A stretch of 64,000 nucleotides of DNA from Clostridium sp. (GCA_023663865.1 JAMPGU010000004.1:58492-122491); one strand, 5' to 3'. Shown: positions 1 to 9,491, counted from the first letter of the stretch. Made by a program: numbers and translations. Notes: a model not told the origin generated them from the sequence alone.

Positions 1-470
1 TCCCAAGGTCTTGGTGTATTATATTTATATTCTTCATAATCATTTGCCGTTTTTATCACACATTTTTCAGGCGTATGAACACGGCAATATGTAGGATAAG
101 GGAATTCAAGTGCCCCGAAAATATTCAGCAAACAGTTTTGTGAAAGCTCCGTATTATTAAAGAACTCGCATCTCATTAAATATGCATCATCCTTCATTTT
201 GGAGAATGAAACATCGGCATAAACCTGATCCTTCCACATAAGCTCATATCGGTATGAATAATACGTGTAATCACTGCTGCAGTTCCACAAATGATAATTG
301 GAGGGTACTGTAACATTCGGCACAGGTGTTGCACTGTTCCACAAGGTAGGATGTACGGAAAAATCAAATCTGGCACCCTCGTCTGCCATAGTCTCAATGA
401 TTTTTGAGAGTCCCATATATTTTTTGGAATAAGGTCCCCACAGGGGCATTTTAATAGTATCTTTGCTCAT
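1..470 (-). CDS. Probable glycoside hydrolase, N-terminal part (cut by window edge)
   Basis: An open frame starts at the ATG at 470-468 and runs off the left edge without a stop, giving about 156 residues. An AAGGA ribosome site lies just upstream. The N-terminus reads MSKDTIKMPLWGPYSKKYMG and continues with aromatic-rich beta-strand-like sequence (SYRYELMWKDQVYADVSF). This resembles the N-terminal domain of large cytosolic carbohydrate-active enzymes of the six-hairpin type in Firmicutes, but that assignment comes from memory of the sequence style and no catalytic residue is in view. It is transcribed divergently from the polysaccharide operon at 630. Confidence 0.45.
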   Translation of the reverse strand, partial: MSKDTIKMPLWGPYSKKYMGLSKIIETMADEGARFDFSVHPTLWNSATPVPNVTVPSNYHLWNCSSDYTYYSYRYELMWKDQVYADVSFSKMKDDAYLMRCEFFNNTELSQNCLLNIFGALEFPYPTYCRVHTPEKCVIKTANDYEEYKYNTPRPW

Positions 471-550
471 AGTAAAAAGTTCCTTTTGGTTATAACTGTA
501 TTTATTATCTACTATTTTATAAATTTTGTCAATATAATAAAATACCATCA

Positions 551-579
551 TTGACAAACTTAATATAATAAAGTAATAT
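551..579 (+). promoter_or_regulatory. SigA-type promoter of the polysaccharide operon
   Basis: TTGACA at 551-556, a 17-bp spacer and TATAAT-like TAATAT at 574-579. The distance to the likely GTG start at 630 leaves a leader of about 45 bases. Confidence 0.75.
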
Positions 580-629
580 AAAATATAGTGATTAAAATGA
601 CCTCATAAAAAACGATGGAGGAAGTTATC

Positions 630-1403
630 GTGAACTTAGACGCAAATATTCAAAAGTTAATTTCGACTGTATTAAAAAAATGGAAGCTTATCGTTATTTT
701 TGCTGTTATCGGCGCATTACTTGCATTTTTCTACACCTCTCATTTTACAACCCTGACCTATTCATCCAGTGTTGAATTTTTGGCTTATGCACAGGATACA
801 CAGCAGGATCTTGCAGAATCCAGCACGATTGTACAGGCTACAAGCAACACCAGTAAAATGAACTATGCCATGAAGGCACTCAACACATATATTGAGTTAT
901 TCAAGACAAATGAATTCAATCAAAATGTTGCTGATGAAATCAACGAAAACTACAGCACCTCATACTCAGCAGGAACAATCAAGGGCGCTACAACGATTAC
1001 AACGATTGAAGACACAGCCATGTTCCGAGTAACCATAACAACAACCAATGCTGATTTATCCTATCAGATTGCGCATCAGCTTGAAAAGAGTATTCCCGAG
1101 AAGATGAAGAACACAAGTGACGGTATTGTCCGTGCATCTGTAGAGGACAAGGCATTAAAGGCCACCACCTCTGAAAGTCTCGGATATCCTAAAAAAATTA
1201 CAATCGGTTTTCTTGCAGGCGCAATTCTTGCTGTAGCATATATCATTCTGCGTGACTTTATTGATGTACGTATCAAGAGCAGTGATGAGCTGACTGAAAT
1301 ATATGATATTCCTGTTTTGGGAACTATTCCTGAATTTGAATTTAAACAAACAACGAAATCCGAAAGAAAAGCTGTCAGCGAGGAGGTAAACGGCAATGTT
1401 TAA
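630..1403 (+). CDS. Wzz/YveK-type chain-length determinant, kinase adaptor
   Basis: This membrane protein of the polysaccharide co-polymerase family normally controls exopolysaccharide chain length and activates the partner BY-kinase through its cytoplasmic C-terminus. Two hydrophobic segments flank an extracellular region: one near residues 18-36 and one near 190-210. In the second, a positively charged stretch precedes a segment ending in YIILRDFIDVRIKSSDEL, typical of the family. The likely start is GTG at 630, because GGAGG at 617-621 lies 8 bases upstream; the in-frame ATG at 615 overlaps that ribosome site. The 3' end overlaps the kinase gene by 8 bases, so the two are probably translationally coupled. 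Confidence 0.85.
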   Translation: MNLDANIQKLISTVLKKWKLIVIFAVIGALLAFFYTSHFTTLTYSSSVEFLAYAQDTQQDLAESSTIVQATSNTSKMNYAMKALNTYIELFKTNEFNQNVADEINENYSTSYSAGTIKGATTITTIEDTAMFRVTITTTNADLSYQIAHQLEKSIPEKMKNTSDGIVRASVEDKALKATTSESLGYPKKITIGFLAGAILAVAYIILRDFIDVRIKSSDELTEIYDIPVLGTIPEFEFKQTTKSERKAVSEEVNGNV

Positions 1404-2253
1404 AAAAGCAAAAAAAGATAAAAGAAGCCATTCCCTTGACAGTTCACGTTATATTCTTAATAATGCTCCGATTCAGCCTGCTTTAAAGTTCAGAATAGAA
1501 GAGGCATACAAGACCATAAGAACGAACATTATGTTCTCCATAATGAAGAAGGGCTGCAAGACAATTGTTGTCAGCTCTTCAAATCCCAGCGAGGGCAAAA
1601 CCACATCAACCGTTAATCTGGCTGTTACAATTGCGCAGGCAGACCAAAGAGTTTTGCTGATAGACGGAGATTTGCGCAGACCGCAGGTACACCGCTATTT
1701 TTCAGTTTCCAACGCACCGGGACTTACCGATTATCTGAGTGACTGCATTTCAGGTAAAAAGAGAACGGATTTATTCAGTGTCATTCATCCGACAGAGTAT
1801 GAAAATCTGTCCATTCTCTGCTCGGGCTCAATTCCGCCAAACCCTGCTGAGCTTTTAGGCTCTGAGCTTATGAGCGAATTTTTGCAGTATATAAGCAAAA
1901 GCTATGACTATATTGTCATTGATACACCGCCTATAAATGTTGTTTCGGATGCATTACCGCTTATCAGGGAGGCTGATGGCATTGTGCTTGTTGTCAGACA
2001 AAATCAGACAACGCATCCTGAGCTTCAAAAGACACTGAAATCTTTGGAATTTATAGATGCAAAAATTCTTGGATTTCTGGTTAACTTTGTTGAGTCAAAA
2101 GCAACCCGATATAAAAAGACTTACAATGATTACGGCTACAGCTATGGTAAATACAGCAGCTATGGTTACAGCTACGGCAAATACAGCGGCTATGGTTACA
2201 ACAGCAGCTATGGATTAGGCGGTCAAAAACAGGATGACCCAAGAAACAGCTAA
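1396..2253 (+). CDS. CpsD/CapB-type tyrosine autokinase (BY-kinase)
   Basis: Bacterial tyrosine kinase that autophosphorylates a C-terminal tyrosine cluster and, with its membrane adaptor, regulates capsule or exopolysaccharide assembly. Visible motifs are Walker A (SNPSEGKTTS, about residues 62-71), Walker A' (LLIDGDLRRP, about 87-96) and Walker B (YIVIDTPP, about 172-179). The tail from about residue 238 contains repeated GYSYGKYS-type units with more than a dozen tyrosines. The length (285 residues) is slightly above the usual 230-250 because of this extended tail. A GAGGAGG site lies upstream, and the gene overlaps the adaptor before it. Confidence 0.93.
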   Translation: MFKKAKKDKRSHSLDSSRYILNNAPIQPALKFRIEEAYKTIRTNIMFSIMKKGCKTIVVSSSNPSEGKTTSTVNLAVTIAQADQRVLLIDGDLRRPQVHRYFSVSNAPGLTDYLSDCISGKKRTDLFSVIHPTEYENLSILCSGSIPPNPAELLGSELMSEFLQYISKSYDYIVIDTPPINVVSDALPLIREADGIVLVVRQNQTTHPELQKTLKSLEFIDAKILGFLVNFVESKATRYKKTYNDYGYSYGKYSSYGYSYGKYSGYGYNSSYGLGGQKQDDPRNS

Positions 2254-2264
2254 GAGGTAAAACA

Positions 2265-2981
2265 ATGATTATTAATAATCTGGTAGAAACACATTGTCAT
2301 ATACTGCCGGCAATTGATGATGGTTCTCCTGATTTGGAAACCAGCATCAGAATGGTGCACAAGCTGAGTGCGCAGGGTGCAAAGGCAATCATTTTGACCC
2401 CTCACTATTATTCAAATTCAATATCCTATAATGATTTTATCAGCAAGCGAAACAAGGCATTTGAACAGCTTAAAAATGCACTTGGCGACGATGCGCCCAA
2501 GCTTATTCCTGCTGCCGAAGTATATATTAGCAAGTATCTGTTTAGCAATGATAACTTAGATGATATCTGTATCGGAAACACACGATATGCACTGATTGAG
2601 CATTCCTTCTCCTCTGATTTTTCACAGGATGTATATGACAGACTGCAGAATTTAAAATATGACTACGGCATAACGCCGATATTGGCCCACATTGAAAGAT
2701 ACAATGCACTTATGGAGGATTCAGATTTACTGGACGACTATATAGCCAGCGGATGTATGACGCAAGTAAATATCAGCTCCTTTGCAGATGCATCCAGAGG
2801 CATAAGAAAAAGACTTATCAAATATCTTGAAAGCGGAAGAATTCATTTGATCGGATCTGATTGTCATAATCTGACTTCGCGCCCACCGAAATATGAAGAG
2901 GGTGTCAAGGTCATTTTAAAAAAGTGCGGTCAAAAGGCATTAGACGTATTAGAACAAAATGCAAATATGCTGATTAGATAA
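2265..2981 (+). CDS. CpsB/YwqE-type PHP tyrosine phosphatase
   Basis: Metal-dependent phosphatase of the PHP family that dephosphorylates the partner BY-kinase. The N-terminus carries the metal-binding signature THCHILPAIDDGS. Further PHP ligands are visible in LTPHYYSN, in ILAHIERY and in the C-terminal IGSDCHN. The length (238 residues) is normal. It begins 11 bases after the kinase gene with an AGAGGT site. No glycosyltransferases follow: a bidirectional terminator closes the operon at 3029-3070, so the polysaccharide synthesis genes it controls must lie elsewhere. Confidence 0.92.
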   Translation: MIINNLVETHCHILPAIDDGSPDLETSIRMVHKLSAQGAKAIILTPHYYSNSISYNDFISKRNKAFEQLKNALGDDAPKLIPAAEVYISKYLFSNDNLDDICIGNTRYALIEHSFSSDFSQDVYDRLQNLKYDYGITPILAHIERYNALMEDSDLLDDYIASGCMTQVNISSFADASRGIRKRLIKYLESGRIHLIGSDCHNLTSRPPKYEEGVKVILKKCGQKALDVLEQNANMLIR

Positions 2982-3028
2982 AAAATCAGCAAATCATTTT
3001 AAATTTAAAAACATATAAACACATATAA

Positions 3029-3070
3029 AAAAACAGCAAGAGCAGACTTTGAACTGCCCTTGCTGTTTTT
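3029..3070. terminator. Bidirectional intrinsic terminator
   Basis: The stem pairs AAACAGCAAG at 3031-3040 with CTTGCTGTTT at 3059-3068, with extra GCAG/CTGC pairs inside. It is flanked by A-runs and T-runs on both sides. It separates the convergent plus-strand polysaccharide operon and the minus-strand ilvD operon. Confidence 0.85.
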
Positions 3071-3083
3071 CTATTTAGAATAA

Positions 3084-3836
3084 TTATTTACTCTTTTTAT
3101 GTGTCTTTTCCTCATAAACCGGGATAACCTCTGCGACTGTTCCCTGGGCTATAATTTGTCCATGCTCAAGAAGGATTGCTCTGTCGCATATAGATTTAAC
3201 CTGCTCTATACTATGCGATACAAACAATACGGTCACGCCTGAGGCAAACATAGATTTAACCTTGGCAAGACTCTTTCTTCTGAAGCCGGCATCACCAACA
3301 GACAGAACCTCGTCCAAAATAAGAATATCCGGCTCAACGGCTGTAGCAATGGAAAAGCCCAATCTGGCTTTCATACCGCTTGAATAATTTTTGATAGGAA
3401 CCTCTATAAAATCACCAAGCTCGGAAAATTCAATGATTTCGTCAATCTTTGATTCTATATATGTGCGGTCATAGCCCATAATTGCACCGTAAAGATATAT
3501 ATTCTCTCTGCCTGAATAATTAGGGTCAAAGCCTGCACCAAGCTCAAGCAGCGGTGCAATTACACCCTTAGTCTCTACAGAACCGCTGGTTGGCTTATAT
3601 ACACCTACTATTGTTTTCAGCAGTGTACTTTTGCCTGCACCATTCAGTCCGAGAATCGCAAGGTGCTCGCCCTTTTTCACATCAAAGGAAACATCCTTTA
3701 AGCCAAAAAACTTTCTGTATTCAAGCTTACGCGTAACAAACTTAATAAAGTATTCTTTAAGATTGTCAACCTTTTCTTTATTCAAGTTAAAGGCCATATC
3801 TACATTTTTGACGGATACTACTACTTCATTCTCCAT
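3084..3836 (-). CDS. ABC transporter ATPase, polysaccharide/teichoic acid export type
   Basis: ATP-binding subunit of the TagH/Wzt/RfbE class, which powers export of lipid-linked polysaccharides with a two-component ABC-2 permease. It shows Walker A (GLNGAGKSTLLK), the signature YSSGMKARLGFSIA and Walker B (ILILDEVLSVGD). The start is placed at the second ATG (3836) because TAAGGA lies 8 bases upstream; the ATG at 3845 abuts the ribosome site. No canonical ABC-2 permease is adjacent; the upstream gene in the operon encodes an unrelated-looking four-helix protein. Confidence 0.88.
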   Translation of the reverse strand: MENEVVVSVKNVDMAFNLNKEKVDNLKEYFIKFVTRKLEYRKFFGLKDVSFDVKKGEHLAILGLNGAGKSTLLKTIVGVYKPTSGSVETKGVIAPLLELGAGFDPNYSGRENIYLYGAIMGYDRTYIESKIDEIIEFSELGDFIEVPIKNYSSGMKARLGFSIATAVEPDILILDEVLSVGDAGFRRKSLAKVKSMFASGVTVLFVSHSIEQVKSICDRAILLEHGQIIAQGTVAEVIPVYEEKTHKKSK

Positions 3837-3859
3837 TGTATACATCCTTACCTTTACAA

Positions 3860-4714
3860 TTATTTTTGCTTCTTTTTCCAGGCGGCAGCAGCAAACAGGA
3901 TTGAAATAACTATGGCAGCAACACCGCTGACCATAACAATTGCCACTGCATTATTTACATATTTCATAAGCTGATTAAACATATAAATCGGATATACGTC
4001 AAATCTTCTTGCCTGAGAAATTATTTTTACAATTATGCCCAAACAAATCTCAAAAATTCCTGCAGTTAAAAAGCTGATACTGATTGACCTGAGAGAAATA
4101 TGCCGCATGGACTTATCACTCATAAAGTACAGCACTAATATAACAAATATAAATAAAACAATACCAACACCGATTACTGCATATGAAGCCAGTGTTCCAA
4201 TATTGATAATGCTTTGGATATATTTAATACCCGTAATTTCAATATGACTTTTGATATAATCGTTAATCGTATCACGAAAACGATTTACGGCATCTGCATC
4301 ATTATTCTGATTTGACTGCTTGATTTGAAGCTCAATGTCAGATTTTATATTCTCACATAATGCATCTATATCTTCTGTATACAGACTTTCATCAAAACCA
4401 ACTCTTCCGGTAATATAATAACCGGAATAATCAACAACCATATTATGAATTTTTTCGTACGTAACAATACTGTCTATATTATCTGTATTCAGTCCGTTTT
4501 TTTCGTAAACATCCTTAATATATTGAACAACATTGCTTTTCACACCGTCGGAATATTCATAATCCGTAAAATATTCTTCAATGTGGCTGTCTCTTATAAA
4601 GCAAGCATTAAAGCATATCGCCATACTTAGAATAGAAATAATAACAGCCAGAATAAAAGAAAATATAGTTCTTAAAGCCTTTACCAGCTTTGTTTCAGGA
4701 GCTGCGGTTTCCAT
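3860..4714 (-). CDS. Unknown four-helix membrane protein
   Basis: I do not recognise this 284-residue protein. It has an N-terminal hydrophobic segment at about residues 14-36 (FILAVIISILSMAICFNACF), then a charged, probably extracytoplasmic region of about 130 residues. Three more hydrophobic segments follow, near 172-194, 207-232 and 252-278. This one-plus-three layout differs from a typical six-helix ABC-2 permease. It starts 1 base after the stop of the sortase-like gene, with GGAGG inside that gene, so the two are tightly coupled. A role with the downstream ABC ATPase or the sortase-like protein is inferred from position only. Confidence 0.6.
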   Translation of the reverse strand: METAAPETKLVKALRTIFSFILAVIISILSMAICFNACFIRDSHIEEYFTDYEYSDGVKSNVVQYIKDVYEKNGLNTDNIDSIVTYEKIHNMVVDYSGYYITGRVGFDESLYTEDIDALCENIKSDIELQIKQSNQNNDADAVNRFRDTINDYIKSHIEITGIKYIQSIINIGTLASYAVIGVGIVLFIFVILVLYFMSDKSMRHISLRSISISFLTAGIFEICLGIIVKIISQARRFDVYPIYMFNQLMKYVNNAVAIVMVSGVAAIVISILFAAAAWKKKQK

Positions 4715-4715
4715 A

Positions 4716-5369
4716 TCAGCCGACCTCCTTATCTATTCTGTCTGCAAAAACATATAAGTTTTCTCCCCTGTGCACTGAAAAATCAGAGCACATAGAGCAA
4801 AGCACCAGCATATCACTGCCATTGTCCTTATATGCATCCTTTGCAGCATCAATATATTTTACTTCTTTTACTCTATAATCGTACACGCCATAGCTGGTGG
4901 TAACCGTAATAACATCACCTTTATCAGCATATCGCAGTGAGGAAAAATACGTTTCGTCATAGCCTACAACACGGCTGACTTTCCCCAAGCCGAACAAGCT
5001 TGTATCTCCGCTGAAGCCGACACCTGCACTTAACGAGGCTCTGTTGCCCCCAAAGTAAACACTGCAATTCAATCCAAAATCACTGCTGGAAATATTGGCA
5101 ATTTTGTCACCAAACACATATTGCAGCGTATCAGGGTTTACAGAAGTTTCCGATAATGGCTGATAGGTATTTTCATTGAGAACAATATCTCCTACCTGCA
5201 TATCAAAATTTGCCTCTACCTTATTTACCAGCTCTGTAACCGGTTTGATGGCAACAAATATTGTCAAAACCGTTATGACTAAAAGAACAGCCAAAAAGCA
5301 GGCAGTCTGAATAATATAATGCGCATAGGCTCGTTTGTTTTTTCTCTTTTTGTCGGTATTGTCACCCAT
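4716..5369 (-). CDS. Sortase-fold protein with altered active site
   Basis: Membrane-anchored protein of 217 residues, with a basic N-terminus, one transmembrane helix (about residues 18-42) and a C-terminal domain that follows the class D/E sortase pattern. The block GDTSLFGLGKVSRVVGYDE aligns with the usual sequence ending in GH(R/N), but the catalytic histidine position is tyrosine (VVGYDE). The cysteine motif normally written TLxTC appears as MLVLCSMC, and an arginine follows in YVFADR. Start ATG at 5369 has GAGGA inside the end of ilvD, 1 base after the ilvD stop. A transpeptidase role is uncertain without the histidine. Confidence 0.72.
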   Translation of the reverse strand: MGDNTDKKRKNKRAYAHYIIQTACFLAVLLVITVLTIFVAIKPVTELVNKVEANFDMQVGDIVLNENTYQPLSETSVNPDTLQYVFGDKIANISSSDFGLNCSVYFGGNRASLSAGVGFSGDTSLFGLGKVSRVVGYDETYFSSLRYADKGDVITVTTSYGVYDYRVKEVKYIDAAKDAYKDNGSDMLVLCSMCSDFSVHRGENLYVFADRIDKEVG

Positions 5370-5370
5370 A

Positions 5371-7032
5371 TTAATCCTCGAACACAGCGCCCTTAGCACC
5401 ACTGGTTACATGCTGTGCATATCTCTTAAGATATCCTGTCAGCTCCTGAACAGGAGGTGTCCATTTTGATTTTCTTTCAGCCAATACTTCATCAGAAACA
5501 TTAACCTTCAGCACTCTTGCAGGAATGTCAATTTCAATCTCATCACCATCTTCAACAAAGGCAATTGTTCCGCCCATTGCAGCCTCAGGGCTGACATGTC
5601 CGATTGAAGCACCGCGTGTTGCGCCTGAAAAACGACCATCTGTCAAAAGCGCAACAGATGAACCAAGACCCATACCAATAATAGCAGATGTTGGAGAAAG
5701 CATTTCTCTCATACCCGGTCCGCCCTTCGGACCTTCATAACGGATAACAACAACATCACCTGCTACTACCTTTCCGCTGTTAATTGCGGCAATTGCTTCT
5801 TCCTCACTGTTATAGCACTTTGCAGGACCTTTATGCTGCATCATTTCAGGTGCAACTGCACCCTTCTTAACTACAGCACCGTCCTCAGCAAGATTACCTG
5901 TAAGCACAGCAATACCGCCGTCAGCAGAGAATGGATCTTCAAGCTTACGAATGATTTCTCCGTCTGCATCCGGAGCCTTTGCTATTCTGTCACCAACTGT
6001 GCCGTTTACAGTCAGTGCATCTGTATTAATCATACCTCCGCGTGCAAGCTCCTTTACAACAGCCTGAATACCGCCAACATCATTTAAATCTGTAATGAAT
6101 ACAGAGGATGCAGGATTCAGCTTGCAAATCTGAGGTGTCTTTCTTCCGTATGCATCCAGCTCTGCAAGGTCAATATCATGACCTGCAGCGTGGGCAATCG
6201 CAGTCAGATGAAGAATTGTATTGGTTGAGCAGCCGATAGCCATATCGGTTCTCATTGCATTTTCGATTGCTTTTTCTGTTATAATATCACTCGGCTTGAT
6301 ATCCTCTTTGAGAAGATCCATTACTCTTTCGCCTGCCATTTTAGCCAGACGAAGACGAGCGCTCATTACTGCTGGAATTGTTCCTGAGCCGGGGAGTGAC
6401 ATACCAATTGTCTCTGTCAGGCAATTCATAGAGTTAGCTGTGTACATACCTGAACAAGAACCGCAGGTAGGACAAGCTGTAAATGCACAGGACTCCAGAT
6501 TTTCATCACTCAGCTTGCCAATTGCATTTGCTCCGACATACTCGAACTGCTCTGATAAGCCGATTCTGTTTTCTGTCTCTGTACTCTTACCCGGAAGCAT
6601 AGGACCGCCGCTGATAAAAATACAAGGCAAATTGAGTCGGCAGGCAGCAAGCAGCATACCCGGAACAATCTTGTCGCAGTTTGGAATAAATACAATTGCA
6701 TCAAGAGGATGCGCCGTAAGCATAACCTCAATGCTGTCAGCAATAAGCTCTCTGGAGCAGAGAGAATATTTCATACCCTTATGGTTCATTGCGATACCAT
6801 CACATACACCGATTGTGTTAAACTCAAAAGGAACACCGCCGGCATTACGGATGCCTGCCTTAACCTGCTCGGCAATCTTATCCAGATGCATATGACCCGG
6901 AATATAATCACTCTTGGAGTTAACAACAGCTACAAACGGTCTTTTCATTTCAAGCTCATCAATACCCAAGGCTCTGAGCAAAGAACGATGGGGTGCTCTT
7001 GAAGGACCTTCTTTAATTAAATCTGATCTCAT
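5371..7032 (-). CDS. ilvD: Dihydroxy-acid dehydratase
   Basis: Fe-S dehydratase that converts 2,3-dihydroxy-isovalerate and 2,3-dihydroxy-3-methylvalerate to the 2-keto acids of valine and isoleucine biosynthesis. The length (553 residues) is normal. Cluster ligands are visible in [10 protein letters not shown] and [17 protein letters not shown], and the C-terminal substrate region [19 protein letters not shown] is intact. The ATG has GAGGG 7 bases upstream and a promoter at 7124-7152. It heads an operon with the sortase-like, membrane and ABC genes; no other branched-chain amino acid genes are nearby. Confidence 0.96.
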   Translation of the reverse strand: MRSDLIKEGPSRAPHRSLLRALGIDELEMKRPFVAVVNSKSDYIPGHMHLDKIAEQVKAGIRNAGGVPFEFNTIGVCDGIAMNHKGMKYSLCSRELIADSIEVMLTAHPLDAIVFIPNCDKIVPGMLLAACRLNLPCIFISGGPMLPGKSTETENRIGLSEQFEYVGANAIGKLSDENLESCAFTACPTCGSCSGMYTANSMNCLTETIGMSLPGSGTIPAVMSARLRLAKMAGERVMDLLKEDIKPSDIITEKAIENAMRTDMAIGCSTNTILHLTAIAHAAGHDIDLAELDAYGRKTPQICKLNPASSVFITDLNDVGGIQAVVKELARGGMINTDALTVNGTVGDRIAKAPDADGEIIRKLEDPFSADGGIAVLTGNLAEDGAVVKKGAVAPEMMQHKGPAKCYNSEEEAIAAINSGKVVAGDVVVIRYEGPKGGPGMREMLSPTSAIIGMGLGSSVALLTDGRFSGATRGASIGHVSPEAAMGGTIAFVEDGDEIEIDIPARVLKVNVSDEVLAERKSKWTPPVQELTGYLKRYAQHVTSGAKGAVFED

Positions 7033-7123
7033 ATCTATACCCTCTTTATGATAAATTTGTTCATTTATATTTTCATTGTAAAAATGCAGAGCTTATTCGC
7101 CACACATCTTATACAATTTATTT

Positions 7124-7152
7124 ATTTTACCATTTTATACACTCTTTTTCAA
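7124..7152 (-). promoter_or_regulatory. SigA-type promoter of ilvD operon
   Basis: On the minus strand TTGAAA (7152-7147), a 17-bp spacer and TAAAAT (7129-7124). The predicted leader to the ilvD ATG is about 85 bases; I see no clear T-box or terminator in it. Confidence 0.65.
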
Positions 7153-7302
7153 GTCGTGTATATAATTTTTTATTTTATGTAAAAACAATACTAAAAATTA
7201 TGGAAAAATCTTTATTTCAAATCTTTACCAATTCTTTATTTTAGCTTAGTCAGTTTTTATATATCATTTGATATCCTTTTATTATCGAAAGGATGTGTTT
7301 TC

Positions 7303-8298
7303 ATGAACAGAACAAATAAAAATAAAATTTCCGCAGCTTTTAAAGCATTGTCACTCATTGTCTTATCTTTTGTAATATTCAGTATTATTGCGGCAATGAT
7401 ATCATTAAATTCAGGAAAAGATATGGTGATTGATTTCAAAAAAGCATATTCTCTTGTTAACGAAAAAGAGGACAGTATTGAGATTGCCGGTGTTGGCAAC
7501 AGCAATTTGTATTCTGCCTTTTCTCCCCTTGATTTATGGAATGAATATGGCTACACAAGCACAGTTTGTGCCAGCGCACGTCAGACTATTGAGGAATCCT
7601 ATTGCTTAATGCAGCAGCATTTTGAAACACAGAAGCCAAAGCTTGTACTGATAGAAACGGATATGCTGTTTGACCACAATCCAAGTGCAGAAAACTTCTG
7701 CAAAAAATCCTATGAAATAACAGACTCTTTAAGCAGAACCAACCCGATTTTTCTTCAGCAGGATATTGAGAGTGTTTTTTCTATACTGAAAAACAAAAAA
7801 CCAAATCAACCAATCACAACACATGGGTACAGATACAGCAGCAAAATCTGCAAAATAGAATACAGCGACTATATGCAGGAAACGCAGAATTTTGAGGAAA
7901 TTCCGGCTGCAAACAAAGAGCTGATGGATAAATTAATAAACCTATGCAAAGAAAACAATGCACAGATTTTGTTTATCAGCATTCCGTCCATATCCTCCTG
8001 GAATTACGAAAGGCACAATGCAGCAAGCAGCTACGCCAAGGAAAGAGGCATTGAATTTTTAGACTTTAATCTTTTGTATGAAAAAACAGAACTTGACCCG
8101 ACGCAATGCTATCGTGACAGAGGCAAGCATCTGAATTATTATGGTGCAAGGGCTATAACAAGCTATATCGGAGAATATATAAAAGCAAATTACGCAATAG
8201 AAAGTTTAAAGAACAATGATGCATACACGTATTGGAATGATAATTATCTGCACTTTTTAGACTATAAGTCAAAATTTGAGACAGCTCACTTAAACTAA
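7303..8298 (+). CDS. Membrane-anchored SGNH/GDSL-like hydrolase
   Basis: 331 residues with one N-terminal hydrophobic anchor (about residues 15-35) and an extracytoplasmic domain. The sequence IAGVGNSNLYSAF sits where SGNH proteins carry the block I serine. The C-terminal YRDRGKHLNYYGA matches the DxxH block V and the DltD/AlgX-like HLNYYG form. This suggests an acyl-transfer or esterase role on cell-surface polymers, which is family-level inference. AAAGGATG provides a ribosome site. It is a single-gene unit closed by the terminator at 8321-8359. Confidence 0.6.
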   Translation: MNRTNKNKISAAFKALSLIVLSFVIFSIIAAMISLNSGKDMVIDFKKAYSLVNEKEDSIEIAGVGNSNLYSAFSPLDLWNEYGYTSTVCASARQTIEESYCLMQQHFETQKPKLVLIETDMLFDHNPSAENFCKKSYEITDSLSRTNPIFLQQDIESVFSILKNKKPNQPITTHGYRYSSKICKIEYSDYMQETQNFEEIPAANKELMDKLINLCKENNAQILFISIPSISSWNYERHNAASSYAKERGIEFLDFNLLYEKTELDPTQCYRDRGKHLNYYGARAITSYIGEYIKANYAIESLKNNDAYTYWNDNYLHFLDYKSKFETAHLN

Positions 8299-8320
8299 TT
8301 ACATATTATAAGATAACAAC

Positions 8321-8359
8321 AAAACAATCCTATCTTGTCACCAAGAAAGGATTGTTTTT
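8321..8359. terminator. Intrinsic terminator between convergent genes
   Basis: AAAACAATCCT at 8321-8331 pairs with AGGATTGTTTT at 8348-8358, with an inner CTTG/CAAG pairing and a T-run on the plus side. It ends the SGNH-like gene and probably also the convergent HNH gene. Confidence 0.8.
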
Positions 8360-8366
8360 CTTTAGT

Positions 8367-9293
8367 TTAAAGGTTTATATAATTATTATTTGTAAATTGC
8401 GGTAACTGCGAATTCGTCTTTATATTTACTATATCGGTAAATGATACATCATCAAATTTATGTGCATCATTTGAAATGATTACACTAAATGATAACGCAG
8501 GATTCACAAATAGAATAACTTCTGCTATTAATTTATTATCAACAGCAGGATGAATCATAAGCATATGGAAATTCATATCCTTATAAAGTTTTAATATTTT
8601 GCCTATTTCATTATGTATTAAACTAACTCCCGGAAATGATTTGCATTCTTTTTTCATTTTACCATCAATTGCATTATTAAGATATTGTTGTATTTCAATT
8701 GCACGAGAATCATTTAAATACTCATCTCCCAGTTTATATACAGCGTACTCAAAAGCGATCTTTAGTGCTTCCATAAAAAAACGATTATATTCTATAACAA
8801 AATCATATTGAATCTTCGGCTGATAACTATGTCTTTCTGCTTTGTCAACTTCTTTTAATACATCTTCTATTACATTTTGAGATATATTCATTCTCGATAG
8901 TTTCTTTTGAACCATTTTTTTAGCCTCCTCTTTCGAAGGGGCTACAATTTTAACTCTATCACAATCTTGTTCAATATACGGAACTGTGGTGGGGTGAAAG
9001 TTTTCATCTAACCTAATTCGATGTCCGTCTTTATCTTTACCTTCCCTAAATGCATTTGGAACAATACCGCTCTGCCCTCCCAATCCTTTCTCTTGCCTTA
9101 TCATTTTAATAATCATATTGTTTGAAAAATAATTATCGACATATGTTCCCAGTTTACTATTACAAACTTTGCAAACATTATATATTTTTAAAGTTTCATT
9201 TCCAAGTGCTTCCGGAATAATATGTTCTTCTGTCCAACAATTATTCTTATCAAATTCATCTTCAGTTTTTCCACAAAAAATACACCTTTTCAT
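8367..9293 (-). CDS. HNH endonuclease (HNH_5-like)
   Basis: The N-terminus contains a zinc-binding HNH module: CIFCG, then TEEHIIPEALGN, then CKVCNSKLGTYVD. This is the classical HNH order with two CxxC pairs and the catalytic EH. The remaining 240 residues are helical and unrecognised. The start at 9293 (MKRCIFC) is chosen because AAAGGA lies upstream, whereas the ATG at 9317 has no ribosome site. It stands alone between two convergent terminators and is AT-rich, as expected of a stray mobile or defence nuclease. The target is unknown. Confidence 0.7.
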   Translation of the reverse strand: MKRCIFCGKTEDEFDKNNCWTEEHIIPEALGNETLKIYNVCKVCNSKLGTYVDNYFSNNMIIKMIRQEKGLGGQSGIVPNAFREGKDKDGHRIRLDENFHPTTVPYIEQDCDRVKIVAPSKEEAKKMVQKKLSRMNISQNVIEDVLKEVDKAERHSYQPKIQYDFVIEYNRFFMEALKIAFEYAVYKLGDEYLNDSRAIEIQQYLNNAIDGKMKKECKSFPGVSLIHNEIGKILKLYKDMNFHMLMIHPAVDNKLIAEVILFVNPALSFSVIISNDAHKFDDVSFTDIVNIKTNSQLPQFTNNNYINL

Positions 9294-9375
9294 ATTATAT
9301 AGATTCCTTTCTTTCATAATATTATCGATAATTCAGATTTGCATTTTTATTATTGCATATACTTTTCTTCATAAA

Positions 9376-9418
9376 AAAACATAACGTCTACTAAAATGCA
9401 ATATTTTAGTAGACGCTT
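9376..9418 (-). terminator. Terminator of greA-lysS
   Basis: AACGTCTACTAAAAT at 9383-9397 pairs with ATTTTAGTAGACGCTT at 9403-9418, with a 5-base loop. On the minus strand it is followed by a run of T. Confidence 0.85.
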
Positions 9419-9491
9419 AATTTTTAATTAAATTGTTGTAACTACGATTTATATTATATCACCAATGAAAAATACTTGAAATAAAACCAAA

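Noticed and set aside
6221..6895. 224-codon plus-strand frame opposite ilvD
   Set aside because: It lies antisense to the conserved enzyme and follows its codon periodicity; no ribosome site or promoter.
7033..7302. T-box or leader attenuator before ilvD
   Set aside because: The leader is about 85 bases and AT-rich, with no T-box sequence, terminator or branched-chain codon run.
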